From positions 5,511 to 69,510 of the forward strand of contig NZ_JOHS01000042.1 of the NCBI RefSeq assembly GCF_000725625.1: 64,000 nucleotides of DNA. Reading direction: 5' to 3'. Position numbers and translations under genes: made by a program. Positions 33,352 to 40,743 of this stretch are shown here, one piece after another. Under the pieces are notes generated by a model. The model ran no database searches and had not been told where the DNA came from. It saw only the letters and a program-made list of their open reading frames with translations. The stretch is from Streptomyces sp. NRRL F-6676 (lineage in GTDB: Bacteria; Actinomycetota; Actinomycetes; Streptomycetales; Streptomycetaceae). The stretch's first letter is position 1; every line of letters starts with the position of its first letter.

Positions 33352-35609
33352 TGGGAACCGGATCCAAGTCGAGCCACCAGAGCTACGCGGTCAGCCCCAC
33401 CGCGCTCGCCGAGGCCCCTGCCGCCCCGTTGGACATCACCAGCGCGCCGGCTACGGGCGAGGGGACTGACCTCACGGGCGCGGCCGCGGGGGGCCAGGCG
33501 TTCGAGGTGCCCGAGCTCCCCGAGGTCGAGTCGGCTCCCCCTGCGGAACTTCCGGTCGACGAGACTCCGCCGGCGAATCTCGACGCGCTCCTGGGCGGCG
33601 CTGAATCTGCTCCCGAGCCTGTCGTGTCCGCGCCGCCGCCTGAGGACGAAGTGGAGGAGGCGTCTGCCGAGGCAGAGGGTGTCGTGGCCGAAGAGGAGCT
33701 GCAGAGCAGCGGTGAGGAGCCGCCGGCCGACCAGGCTGTGCTGCTCCAGGCCGAGGACATCGAGGAGGTCCAGGAGGAAGAGGAGGAAACGGACCCTCCG
33801 CTGACACCGGTGCCAGCGGCGCCTCCGGTCGGCGAGCCCACCGGCACGCCGATCCTGGTGGGCGGCGACGACTTCATCAACTCCGAAGCGACCCTGGTCG
33901 CCTACGACTCTCCGGACGGGCCGCGGGAGGTGCTGCTCACGCACATCTCCGAGGAGGCCGAAGAGAAGCTCCTCGACGCGCTGAGCATCCCCGGCACGCA
34001 CATGGAGGAGATCCAGGTGGAGGAGGAGGTCAAGGAGCGCCTCGACCTCGACAAAGAGAAGAAGCTGGCCGAGCTGACCAAGACCGCGGTCAGCTCGGTG
34101 CAGCACAAGCTGAAGACCGGCTCTCCGATGTCGGACGCGTCGATCGCCAAGCACCAGGCCGCCGTCGACGCTGTTTCCGCCGTCCTCAACGATCCGTCGA
34201 TCAGCGACGACGAGAAGGCCATGGCCCAGCACTACATGGACCAGCTGAACGTCGTAAAGGACAAGATCGACAACGGCGGGGCGCCCATGCCGTGGATGGA
34301 CGCGTACGAGGTGACCGCGACCAAGATGGTCACCAAGCAGATACCCGTGCCCAACGGGGACCCGGAACCCGGCACGCTCGCCGCGACGGTCCGCAAGGCC
34401 AGCCGGATCAAAGCGAACCTGAACCCGGAAACCGGGCAGACCTCGTGGGACGGCGTCACCCGCTCCTCCGCCAACGGCACGGAGTACGAGATCGACATGG
34501 GCGATGGCTGGAAGGCTGTCTATCGCCCCTACAAGGAGAACGATCCCAAGACCACGGAGTACTCGCTACGGGGGCAGCTCGAGGTCCATGCCCCTGCGGG
34601 CGCCGGCCACGGCAAGGACCTCGTGGAGCGGCTGGAACAGCTGCACCTGATGAACAAGCCGATGACCGCAGCCGAGGGCGAGTGGACGTACCTGGCCAAC
34701 AACATCAAGGCCCAGGGGCTGGAGGGTGCCCCCGGCATGAAGGCCGCCATGGAAACGGCTCAGGGTCTCCAGGATCTCCAGGTTCAGGAAATCGTGCACC
34801 AGCGCATGGAGTCCCTCATGGGTCTCGACAGCGACGCTCTGCAGACGGCCATGAAGAGGATCCACCTGGAGGCGTCCCACAAGGTGCTGCCGATGAAGGT
34901 CGAGGTCGTCCGGGACGCCGTCGCTAAGGCCTCCGGATTCGCCAGCGGAGCCGAACTGGCGGCCAGCCCGGGCTACGAGCCGACGCCCTCGACCGGAGGG
35001 AAGTGGCTGACCTGGTCGCGCTTCGACGTGACCGGTAAGAAGGCCGAAGTCCAGGAGGCGTTCAAGGGCCGGTCTCTGACCCACAATCTCAACGGCGGCG
35101 ATCTCGCCAGCCTCCTCGGAACCGGGGTCCTGGCCTCCACTGAGAAGCGGGCCGTGATGGGCATCGGCGGCGGGCTCGGCATGAGTGAGCAGGCCGACAA
35201 GATGACCGGTGGCGCCAACTCGGTGTTCCTGCGCGTCAAGAAGACGCCCTCCAAGCCGGGCGGCGGACGGCTGATCTGGGACGACCCGAGCGTGCTCATG
35301 CAGCGCAGCGACTACTACGCCTACAACGGCGACCACTACGGCGCCATCAACCCCGCGCACGGCCACTACAACGCGGGGGCGATCACCCGGGACCCGATGA
35401 AGATCGCCAAGTTCACCGGCAGCAGCAACGAGATCATGTTCCGCAACGGGATCGACCTGCTCGGGGCTGAGGCCCCCAGCCGGATCGTGTGCCACACCGC
35501 CGCGGAGCGCAGCAGCATCCTCGCCTCCCTCACCTCTCGGGGTATCACACAGCTGGGCGGGAAGCCCGTCGAGGATGTCCTGTGCACGGAAGCCGACTAC
35601 TACAGCTGA
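33351..35609 (+). CDS. Large tagged protein with ADP-ribosyltransferase-like C-terminal domain
   Basis: The protein has 752 residues. It begins MGTGSKSSHQSYAVSPT, then an acidic Pro/Glu-rich region (residues 20-180), a helical middle (200-560), and a C-terminal domain of about 200 residues. That domain has LTHNLNGGDLASLLGTGVLASTEKRAVMG, GGANSVFLRV, YYAYNGDHYG and SSNEIMFRNGIDLLG. This order recalls ADP-ribosyltransferase-like domains of phage head and toxin proteins, with ST and NE as possible equivalents of the STS and glutamate motifs. The assignment is tentative and catalysis unproven. The start overlaps the kinase stop as TGATG. Confidence 0.7.
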   Translation: MGTGSKSSHQSYAVSPTALAEAPAAPLDITSAPATGEGTDLTGAAAGGQAFEVPELPEVESAPPAELPVDETPPANLDALLGGAESAPEPVVSAPPPEDEVEEASAEAEGVVAEEELQSSGEEPPADQAVLLQAEDIEEVQEEEEETDPPLTPVPAAPPVGEPTGTPILVGGDDFINSEATLVAYDSPDGPREVLLTHISEEAEEKLLDALSIPGTHMEEIQVEEEVKERLDLDKEKKLAELTKTAVSSVQHKLKTGSPMSDASIAKHQAAVDAVSAVLNDPSISDDEKAMAQHYMDQLNVVKDKIDNGGAPMPWMDAYEVTATKMVTKQIPVPNGDPEPGTLAATVRKASRIKANLNPETGQTSWDGVTRSSANGTEYEIDMGDGWKAVYRPYKENDPKTTEYSLRGQLEVHAPAGAGHGKDLVERLEQLHLMNKPMTAAEGEWTYLANNIKAQGLEGAPGMKAAMETAQGLQDLQVQEIVHQRMESLMGLDSDALQTAMKRIHLEASHKVLPMKVEVVRDAVAKASGFASGAELAASPGYEPTPSTGGKWLTWSRFDVTGKKAEVQEAFKGRSLTHNLNGGDLASLLGTGVLASTEKRAVMGIGGGLGMSEQADKMTGGANSVFLRVKKTPSKPGGGRLIWDDPSVLMQRSDYYAYNGDHYGAINPAHGHYNAGAITRDPMKIAKFTGSSNEIMFRNGIDLLGAEAPSRIVCHTAAERSSILASLTSRGITQLGGKPVEDVLCTEADYYS

Positions 35610-35623
35610 TCAGGAGCGACTTG

Positions 35624-36091
35624 ATGACAGCAACGCAGCAGCAGTGGCGCCAGCGGTTCTCGGACCTCATCGCCGGCAACCACAGTCCTACTGGTGACCC
35701 GGTAGACGCCGGCGCGCGCCTGGTCGTGTCGGACCCCGACGGGACGGAGGTCTTCCGCGCCGCTCTCGCTCGCCACCACCGCTTCGAGGACGACGGCGAC
35801 CAGGTCGTGTGGATCAGGCCTCTGGTCGGCGGCCAGGACACCGGGGGCGGATACCTGTTCAACCTCGGCCTGACTCGGCGGCGATCTCTTCCGGTGGTGC
35901 GGGCCGATCTCGTGGCCGACGGGGTGGAGATAGACCTGGCCTCGGGGCAGAAGGCGCGGATAGAGCCGGCCGACGGCCCTGAGCTTCAGGAGCTGATTCG
36001 CTGGGACGACTTCACCAACCGTCTCACCCCCGAGGAGGAGGCCGCACTCGAGCGGCTGGACGCCGACTCCTGGCACGGACGTTATGCGTGA
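35624..36091 (+). CDS. 155-aa protein following the tagged pair, unknown function
   Basis: ATG 35624 follows CAGGAGCGAC by a good spacing and lies only 14 bases after the ADP-ribosyltransferase-like gene, so it belongs to the same operon. The protein is acidic and beta-rich (ARLVVSDPDGTEVFRAAL, VVWIRPLVGGQDTGGGYLFNL, GVEIDLASGQKARIEPADG) with a helical end (LTPEEEAALERLDADSWHGRYA). No family is recognised. Its position suggests a partner or immunity protein for the tagged effectors. Confidence 0.72.
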   Translation: MTATQQQWRQRFSDLIAGNHSPTGDPVDAGARLVVSDPDGTEVFRAALARHHRFEDDGDQVVWIRPLVGGQDTGGGYLFNLGLTRRRSLPVVRADLVADGVEIDLASGQKARIEPADGPELQELIRWDDFTNRLTPEEEAALERLDADSWHGRYA

Positions 36092-36174
36092 GCGGCCTCG
36101 TCGCCGCTGCCGAAGGGCGGCCGGGGGGCGTGTTGGCATGATGTCCTCGCGGCCCGACAGCCGAGAGATGACCG

Positions 36175-36201
36175 GCCGGCCCCGGTGCCGGGATGGCCGG
36201 C
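36175..36201 (+). terminator. Hairpin after the tagged-protein operon
   Basis: GCCGGCC (36175-36181) pairs with GGCCGGC (36195-36201) and CCGG pairs with CCGG inside. It lies in the 159-base gap before the HExxH protein and may end the operon. Confidence 0.4.
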
Positions 36202-36250
36202 TGGACGATGTAGACGCATGTGCCGGACCGCACTCGAGAGGAGGAGAACC

Positions 36251-36679
36251 ATGGCAGATCGAGCACATCCGGTGACTGAACAGCGGCACGCTGCCCTGCG
36301 GAGCCCGCTGCCTGAACACGAGCGCGACCTTCCCGTCGACGTGCACTGGCTGCGTCGGCGCGCCAAGATGTTCTCGGCCGTGTCCGGGCGCGAGTTCCAC
36401 CTCGTCACTGACCTCGCGGCGTACGCCTCGGTCAGCGGCATGCCCTACCTCTCGCACTATGCCGCCCAGGTGTACCTGGGCCCGAAGTCCGCACGGTTGA
36501 AGGTTCCGTTGATGGCCATGAACCTCGGGCTGGTGACCACGCGCGAGGAGGCCGATCGCGCGCTGGCGCACGAGACCATGCACCTGGTCGTTCCTTCGTA
36601 CGGACACAAGACGGCCGCCTTCGCCCGTGCTCAGCTCCTGCTCGACAAGGTCGGACAGCTCGCCGCCGCGCCCGCGTAG
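36251..36679 (+). CDS. Putative zinc metallopeptidase-like protein (HExxH)
   Basis: The protein has 142 residues, with ATG 36251 after GAGGAGAACC. The motif ALAHETMHLVVPSYGHKTAAF near residues 110-130 has HExxH with a further His seven residues on, as in SprT- and metzincin-like zinc proteases. It is preceded by a strand region (AAQVYLGPKSARLKVPLMAMNLGL). The chain is short for a full protease, but the layout (helix, strand, HExxH helix) fits a minimal peptidase such as SprT-like or DUF-type phage peptidases. The substrate is unknown. Confidence 0.6.
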   Translation: MADRAHPVTEQRHAALRSPLPEHERDLPVDVHWLRRRAKMFSAVSGREFHLVTDLAAYASVSGMPYLSHYAAQVYLGPKSARLKVPLMAMNLGLVTTREEADRALAHETMHLVVPSYGHKTAAFARAQLLLDKVGQLAAAPA

Positions 36680-36775
36680 GTCACGTCCGCACCGAGCCGG
36701 CCGGCCATGCCGCTGCCTACCTGTACGACTCCCCCTAGGCGCAGCGACTGGCCGGCCACCCCTTCCCCCCGAGTG

Positions 36776-36804
36776 TTGCTTATTCGCATTTCGATGTGTA
36801 GTGT
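36776..36804 (+). promoter_or_regulatory. Conserved cargo promoter, copy A
   Basis: TTGCTT (36776-36781), exactly 17 bases, then TAGTGT (36799-36804) with an extended TGTG before the -10 box. The following bases GTCATTCCTGTTGG are also shared with other copies. It drives the gene at 36930. Confidence 0.75.
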
Positions 36805-36929
36805 CATTCCTGTTGGGCGGGCGATGCCGCCGACCGGAGCCGCTGTTCGCGGCCTTCGAATCAAGCCCCTGTGACCACGACGCACGTACCAGCGTGCAAT
36901 CCACGGGCCCAATCCTTCTCGGAGACCCC

Positions 36930-37436
36930 ATGCCGAGCACCATGAGGAAGCCGTTCAACTACGTCGAGACCGCGGCCGTACAGGCCGCAATGAAGCGCGC
37001 ACGGACCGGTCAGGCCGGCCAGGTCGGCCCGGACCCGGCCCTCCACAGCGAGGACGCCGAGCTGCGCTGGGTGGAGGCAGTGCTCCGCCACCGCCTCTCG
37101 CTCCACTCCCTCGACCGCCCGGTCGGCATCCGCGCTCAGAACGACGACACCCATCCGCTCGTCGCGAATGGCCGGCACTTCCCCGCGGTCGCGCTCACCA
37201 TCCCCTTCGCGGACAGGACGCTGGACTTTCTCGCGACCTACAACGACCGCGGCCGCCTCACCTTCGACGTCATCGCCCCGTGCGCCCAGTGCGGCAAGCC
37301 GGTGCCCACCGAGGAGATCAACTCCCTGGAGGACTTGGGCGACTACCTCCTCCAGGCGCGCGACACGCTCGGAGGATCCCCCCGCCTCCGCACCTCCCCG
37401 GCGCACGCCACCGACTGCCTCGCGCGCGGCAACTGA
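36930..37436 (+). CDS. 168-aa protein with CxxC motif, unknown function
   Basis: ATG 36930 is preceded by CGGAGA. The N-terminus is basic and helical (FNYVETAAVQAAMKRARTG). The middle is a beta-rich fold (VALTIPFADRTLDFLATY, RLTFDVIAPCAQCGKPV) where CAQC may bind zinc with the C-terminal His and Cys (HATDCLARGN). No family is recognised. It is transcribed from its own copy of the conserved cargo promoter and followed by a strong terminator, so it forms a single-gene unit. Confidence 0.7.
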   Translation: MPSTMRKPFNYVETAAVQAAMKRARTGQAGQVGPDPALHSEDAELRWVEAVLRHRLSLHSLDRPVGIRAQNDDTHPLVANGRHFPAVALTIPFADRTLDFLATYNDRGRLTFDVIAPCAQCGKPVPTEEINSLEDLGDYLLQARDTLGGSPRLRTSPAHATDCLARGN

Positions 37437-37455
37437 CCGCGTTTCCCCTATCCCT

Positions 37456-37486
37456 GGCGCCCCCGGCTGTATCAGCCGGGGGCGCC
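37456..37486 (+). terminator. Strong terminator
   Basis: GGCGCCCCCGGCT (37456-37468) and AGCCGGGGGCGCC (37474-37486) form a perfect 13-bp stem with a 5-base loop, 20 bases after a stop codon. Confidence 0.85.
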
Positions 37487-37508
37487 CTGCATGGAGCGGT
37501 CCCTCACC

Positions 37509-37964
37509 ATGACGACAACCATTCCTCCCGCCGGCGCCGACGATGAGCCCGGGCGGGCCGAACCGGGCCCAAAGCCCGTCCCTGACTCGCACGGCCCCTT
37601 CGGCCGGGTGGTCACCGCCCCCGGAAACGCCGCGACGGGGGCGTCATCGACGTGGGTGACGTGGCTGCTGTTCATGGTCCCGCTGTGCATCGCCGAGTTG
37701 CGAGAGGTCTCGGAACCCGACATCGAGCGCCTCGCGGCGCGGGCGGTCGACCTGATTTCCAGCCACGGTGACGACGCCCAGTACGGCGGCCACCACCAGC
37801 GCAGCGCGCGCACGGCCATTGCTCAGGGGCTCGCTGTGCTCGCGCGGGCCGACGGCGGAGTGACCGCGCTCGGGATCCACGCGTGCGTCCGCCCGCACCT
37901 CGACTGCCCCGGCCATTCACCCGCCCACCCCACTCTGCCCACGAGGAATGATCACAATGCCTGA
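37509..37964 (+). CDS. 151-aa protein of unknown function
   Basis: I choose ATG 37509 because GGAGCGG lies nine bases upstream; ATG 37491 sits only five bases after a terminator stem. The N-terminal 40 residues are Pro/Gly-rich. A hydrophobic patch (WVTWLLFMVPLCIAEL) leads to a helical domain (VSEPDIERLAARAVDLISSHG). The C-terminus is rich in His and Cys (HACVRPHLDCPGHSPAHP). The stop lies within the start region of the GP88-like gene, so the two are coupled. Confidence 0.65.
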   Translation: MTTTIPPAGADDEPGRAEPGPKPVPDSHGPFGRVVTAPGNAATGASSTWVTWLLFMVPLCIAELREVSEPDIERLAARAVDLISSHGDDAQYGGHHQRSARTAIAQGLAVLARADGGVTALGIHACVRPHLDCPGHSPAHPTLPTRNDHNA

Positions 37965-38730
37965 GAGCACGAGCGCGACCGGCCGCACCACACGCAAATG
38001 GCTCCTCACTCAAAACTCCGATTTGAGGAGGATCGGCGTCTTCAACTGGACGCTTCCCGCATTCGTCATCGAATTGCCCGACGGGAGCCACTTCAACGTC
38101 TGCCCTCAGGCAGGTGTATGCGCTCAGCTGTGCTACGCCAGAGTCGGCACGTACAGGTTCAAGAACGTACGCGCAGCACACATTCGGAATCTCCTTCTCT
38201 GTCGGGACACTCCGGAGGAGTTCGAGAGGCAGATGACGGAGGAGCTGAGACACAAGCGGTACACCGGCAAGTGGATTCGTGTACACGATTCAGGCGAGTT
38301 CTTTTCCGACGATTACCTTCTCACCTGGATGCGCATCATGCGCAACTCACCGGGCGTGCGCTTCTACTGCTACACCAAGGAGATCAGCCGTTTCAAGCGG
38401 CTCGTCGTGAACGACGCGCCGGATAACTTCCTCTGGTGCTACAGCCTCGGAGGGAAGGAAGATCACCTTATCGACCTGAATACCGAAAGACATGCGGACG
38501 TCTTCCCCGACGTAGAAGCGCTGATCGCCGCCGAATACACCGACCAGACAGAGTCGGACCTTTTGTCGGTCCTCAGCGAGTCCCCTCTCGTCGGAATCCC
38601 GGCGAACCGGATTCCTCACCTTCTCAAGAAACAGGGGCGGGAGACCTTCGGCAGTCTTCAGCGAGCGCGCGACGAGAAGCTGCGCGCGAAGAACGAACGT
38701 GCGGGCCAGAGGTTCACGCTGGCGCACTAA
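37957..38730 (+). CDS. GP88-like protein (phage-type DUF with CxxxCxxxCYA motif)
   Basis: The protein has 257 residues, with ATG 37957 after GAGGAA (an ATG at 37948 is too close to it). It carries the hallmark of the phage Gene-product-88 family: CPQAGVCAQLCYARVGTYRF near residues 48-67, then HDSGEFFSDDYLLTWMRI and FYCYTKEISRFKRL. The cysteine pattern suggests metal or cluster binding; the function in the family is not established to my knowledge. Its codon use is clearly less GC-rich than all neighbours (many A- or T-ending codons), a sign of recent transfer, perhaps from a phage. Confidence 0.75.
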   Translation: MPESTSATGRTTRKWLLTQNSDLRRIGVFNWTLPAFVIELPDGSHFNVCPQAGVCAQLCYARVGTYRFKNVRAAHIRNLLLCRDTPEEFERQMTEELRHKRYTGKWIRVHDSGEFFSDDYLLTWMRIMRNSPGVRFYCYTKEISRFKRLVVNDAPDNFLWCYSLGGKEDHLIDLNTERHADVFPDVEALIAAEYTDQTESDLLSVLSESPLVGIPANRIPHLLKKQGRETFGSLQRARDEKLRAKNERAGQRFTLAH

Positions 38731-38736
38731 ATCCCG

Positions 38737-38790
38737 CGGGGGTGTCTTCGGGGCCGGGTGGACATACGCCCGGCCCCGACGACACCCCCG
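38737..38790 (+). terminator. Very long terminator hairpin after the GP88-like gene
   Basis: CGGGGGTGTC-T-TCGGGGCCGGG (38737-38758) pairs with CCCGGCCCCGA-C-GACACCCCCG (38769-38790): 21 pairs with one mismatch and a 10-base loop. Confidence 0.85.
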
Positions 38791-38816
38791 TCGGCGTGCG
38801 GCGGCACGCGGGCACG

Positions 38817-38845
38817 TTGCGTATTGTTCTCTCGGGATGTACTTT
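38817..38845 (+). promoter_or_regulatory. Conserved cargo promoter, copy G
   Basis: TTGCGT (38817-38822), 17 bases, then TACTTT (38840-38845) with TG just before the -10 box. This is the most diverged member in the spacer, but box spacing is identical. It drives the gene at 38990. Confidence 0.65.
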
Positions 38846-38989
38846 AGTGCCTCCCCCTGCGCGATCGAGGCCGGCGCCGTCTTCGAACCGATGATGCTGG
38901 CTCCACCTCGAGTTCGACCGACCAGGTCCCCACGTGCGGGACCATGACCACGGCCTGCGGGTCCACTGCCGGTCCGACAAGGAGTAACG

Positions 38990-40348
38990 GTGATTCCCGC
39001 CGACGCAGATGAACTGGTGACTACACAGGACATCGCGGAGAAGTACCAGGCCAACGAGGCCACGGTGACCTACTGGACGACGCTCCCGGGCTTCCCAGAG
39101 GGCTGGCCCGCCGGCCCTGGGCGGACCCTCGTGCGCGAAGCGGCTGAGGTGGACGCCTGGTTGAAGGAAAACCTTCCGGTCCACTGGGCGAAAGGGCAAG
39201 ACTCGGACAACCCGTTCGGCCTGCCCGCCGGCGGCCCGAAGGACCTGGTGACTCTGTCGGACATCTGTGCCTGGGAGGGCAAGGCCCTCGGGCGGACGGA
39301 GCCAGTGCCGGAAGGCACCCTGCGCAGTTACATGTCCAAGAAGCCGCCGAAGATGCCCGGCCCTGACCGCGTGCCCGGAGACGGGAAAACGCCGGAGGTC
39401 ACGGAGCGGATGTGGTTTCGCGAGACGGCCTACGCGTTCGTGAACCGCCCGCGGCGCATGCGCCGGCAGACGAAGGCCGAGGAACCGCCGGCCGGCGAGC
39501 AGACCCCTGCAGCCGGCAGCGCGCTGCCCAGCCGTTCAGCCACCGCGCGCACGGGGCACCTGGACGCCCATGCCATCGCGACCACGTACGGCGTCAGCGG
39601 GCAGACGGCCCGGGGGTGGATCCGCGCTGCAGGATTCCCCAAGGCCGACGAACTCGGCTACAGCGCGGCCGAGGTGGACGAGTGGATGCGCGAGAACCGC
39701 CAGCGGACTTGGGCCAAGGCCCAGCGCCGCGCAGAGCTGTCCGGCCATGCGTGGGCCGGATCATCGGCAACCGACGAGGACGCCGCCGTCTCGAGGGAGC
39801 TCGCCGAGCCGACGGCCTCGGCGGAGCCGGCCGCCGCGGCGCAGGGCGAGCAGGCGCACCTCACCGCAGAGATGATCGGTCCGCGGTATGGCGTTTCCGA
39901 GTACACCGGCCTCCAATGGACCAACGTCAAGGAGAAGCGCGAGGGAGGCAAGGTCGTTCGCCAGGCCTTCCCGGCGCCGCGGCGTACGCAGCCGCGTATG
40001 TACGACCCGCGCGAGGTCGACGCGTGGGTCGAGAAGCACCGTCCGCATGTCTGGGCGGCTTTCAAGGGAACCGGGCCGGCGCTGGTCCATGAACTGCCCG
40101 AAGGGGATCCACGGGACCTGCTGGACATCGACGACTTCGCCGAGGTGCTGGGCATGGCCACCCGTGGCGAGGCCCTCGTACGCGAGACGGTCCACGCTTA
40201 CCACTCCCGGGGACAAATCCCGTTCGCCGACCGGACTGCGGGAGACGGCAAGAAGCCTCGGGTCTTTCAAGATCATTGGTACCGGGAGACGGTCTACAGG
40301 TTCGTCCTCAGCCGCAGGGGGCCCGGCCGCTTCGGCCCCAGGAGCTAG
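38990..40348 (+). CDS. Multi-module helix-turn-helix protein (five repeats)
   Basis: The protein has 452 residues; GTG 38990 follows AAGGAGTAAC. I see five modules of two kinds. Type A has a helix-turn-helix (TTQDIAEKYQANEATVTYW; AIATTYGVSGQTARGWI; EMIGPRYGVSEYTGLQW) and ends near EVDAW...WAK. Type B has ...PDRVPGDGK...WFRETAYAFVNRPR and its parallel DRTAGDGKKP...WYRETVYRFVLSRRG. The order is A-B-A-A-B. The modules resemble excisionase/AlpA-like DNA-binding folds. A protein with several such modules should bind an array of DNA sites or organise DNA. Confidence 0.72.
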   Translation: MIPADADELVTTQDIAEKYQANEATVTYWTTLPGFPEGWPAGPGRTLVREAAEVDAWLKENLPVHWAKGQDSDNPFGLPAGGPKDLVTLSDICAWEGKALGRTEPVPEGTLRSYMSKKPPKMPGPDRVPGDGKTPEVTERMWFRETAYAFVNRPRRMRRQTKAEEPPAGEQTPAAGSALPSRSATARTGHLDAHAIATTYGVSGQTARGWIRAAGFPKADELGYSAAEVDEWMRENRQRTWAKAQRRAELSGHAWAGSSATDEDAAVSRELAEPTASAEPAAAAQGEQAHLTAEMIGPRYGVSEYTGLQWTNVKEKREGGKVVRQAFPAPRRTQPRMYDPREVDAWVEKHRPHVWAAFKGTGPALVHELPEGDPRDLLDIDDFAEVLGMATRGEALVRETVHAYHSRGQIPFADRTAGDGKKPRVFQDHWYRETVYRFVLSRRGPGRFGPRS

Positions 40349-40452
40349 GAAGCCTCCATGGCCTTGTCCCGTGGAGCGTCTACCTGCTCGTGACCGGGTC
40401 GCTGAGCCGGCCTGGCAACCCGGCCGGCAGGGCAGACGGCCACTGGAAGCGC

Positions 40453-40486
40453 GAGAGCCCGCCAGTCAGACGACTGGCGGGCTCTC
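40453..40486. terminator. Bidirectional terminator between convergent genes
   Basis: GAGAGCCCGCCAGTC (40453-40467) and GACTGGCGGGCTCTC (40472-40486) form a perfect 15-bp stem with an AGAC loop. It lies in the 395-base gap between convergent genes; apart from this and the hairpin at 40691 nothing else is seen there. Confidence 0.85.
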
Positions 40487-40690
40487 GGCTTTCGCGTACT
40501 GCTGCATGCGGCCGTGCCAAGGTGAGGTCCGATCGGGGACACGGCTGCGATGTCGTGCGTACCGACGGGGGCTCGGCAAGAGCCGTGATGCGGTGGATCC
40601 ATTCGCGGCCTGCCTCATGCGTCGTCCCCGTCCGCTCGGGGTGACCGTCGCCAGTTTCTGTCCTTGGCAGGGACGTCGCCCATAGGGCAC

Positions 40691-40728
40691 CGCTGGGCGC
40701 GGTCTCCGGGTGGAGGCCACGCCCAGCG
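40691..40728 (-). terminator. Terminator of the glycohydrolase/phosphatase gene
   Basis: CGCTGGGCG (40691-40699) pairs with CGCCCAGCG (40720-40728), 16 bases past the leftward stop codon. Confidence 0.6.
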
Positions 40729-40743
40729 GTATGGCGCCCCGGG

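Noticed and set aside
38817..38845. Copy G of the cargo promoter considered as chance
   Set aside because: I rejected chance because both boxes, the TG extension and the exact 17-base spacing are kept, and it lies after a terminator and 145 bases before a gene; it is retained as a weaker member.
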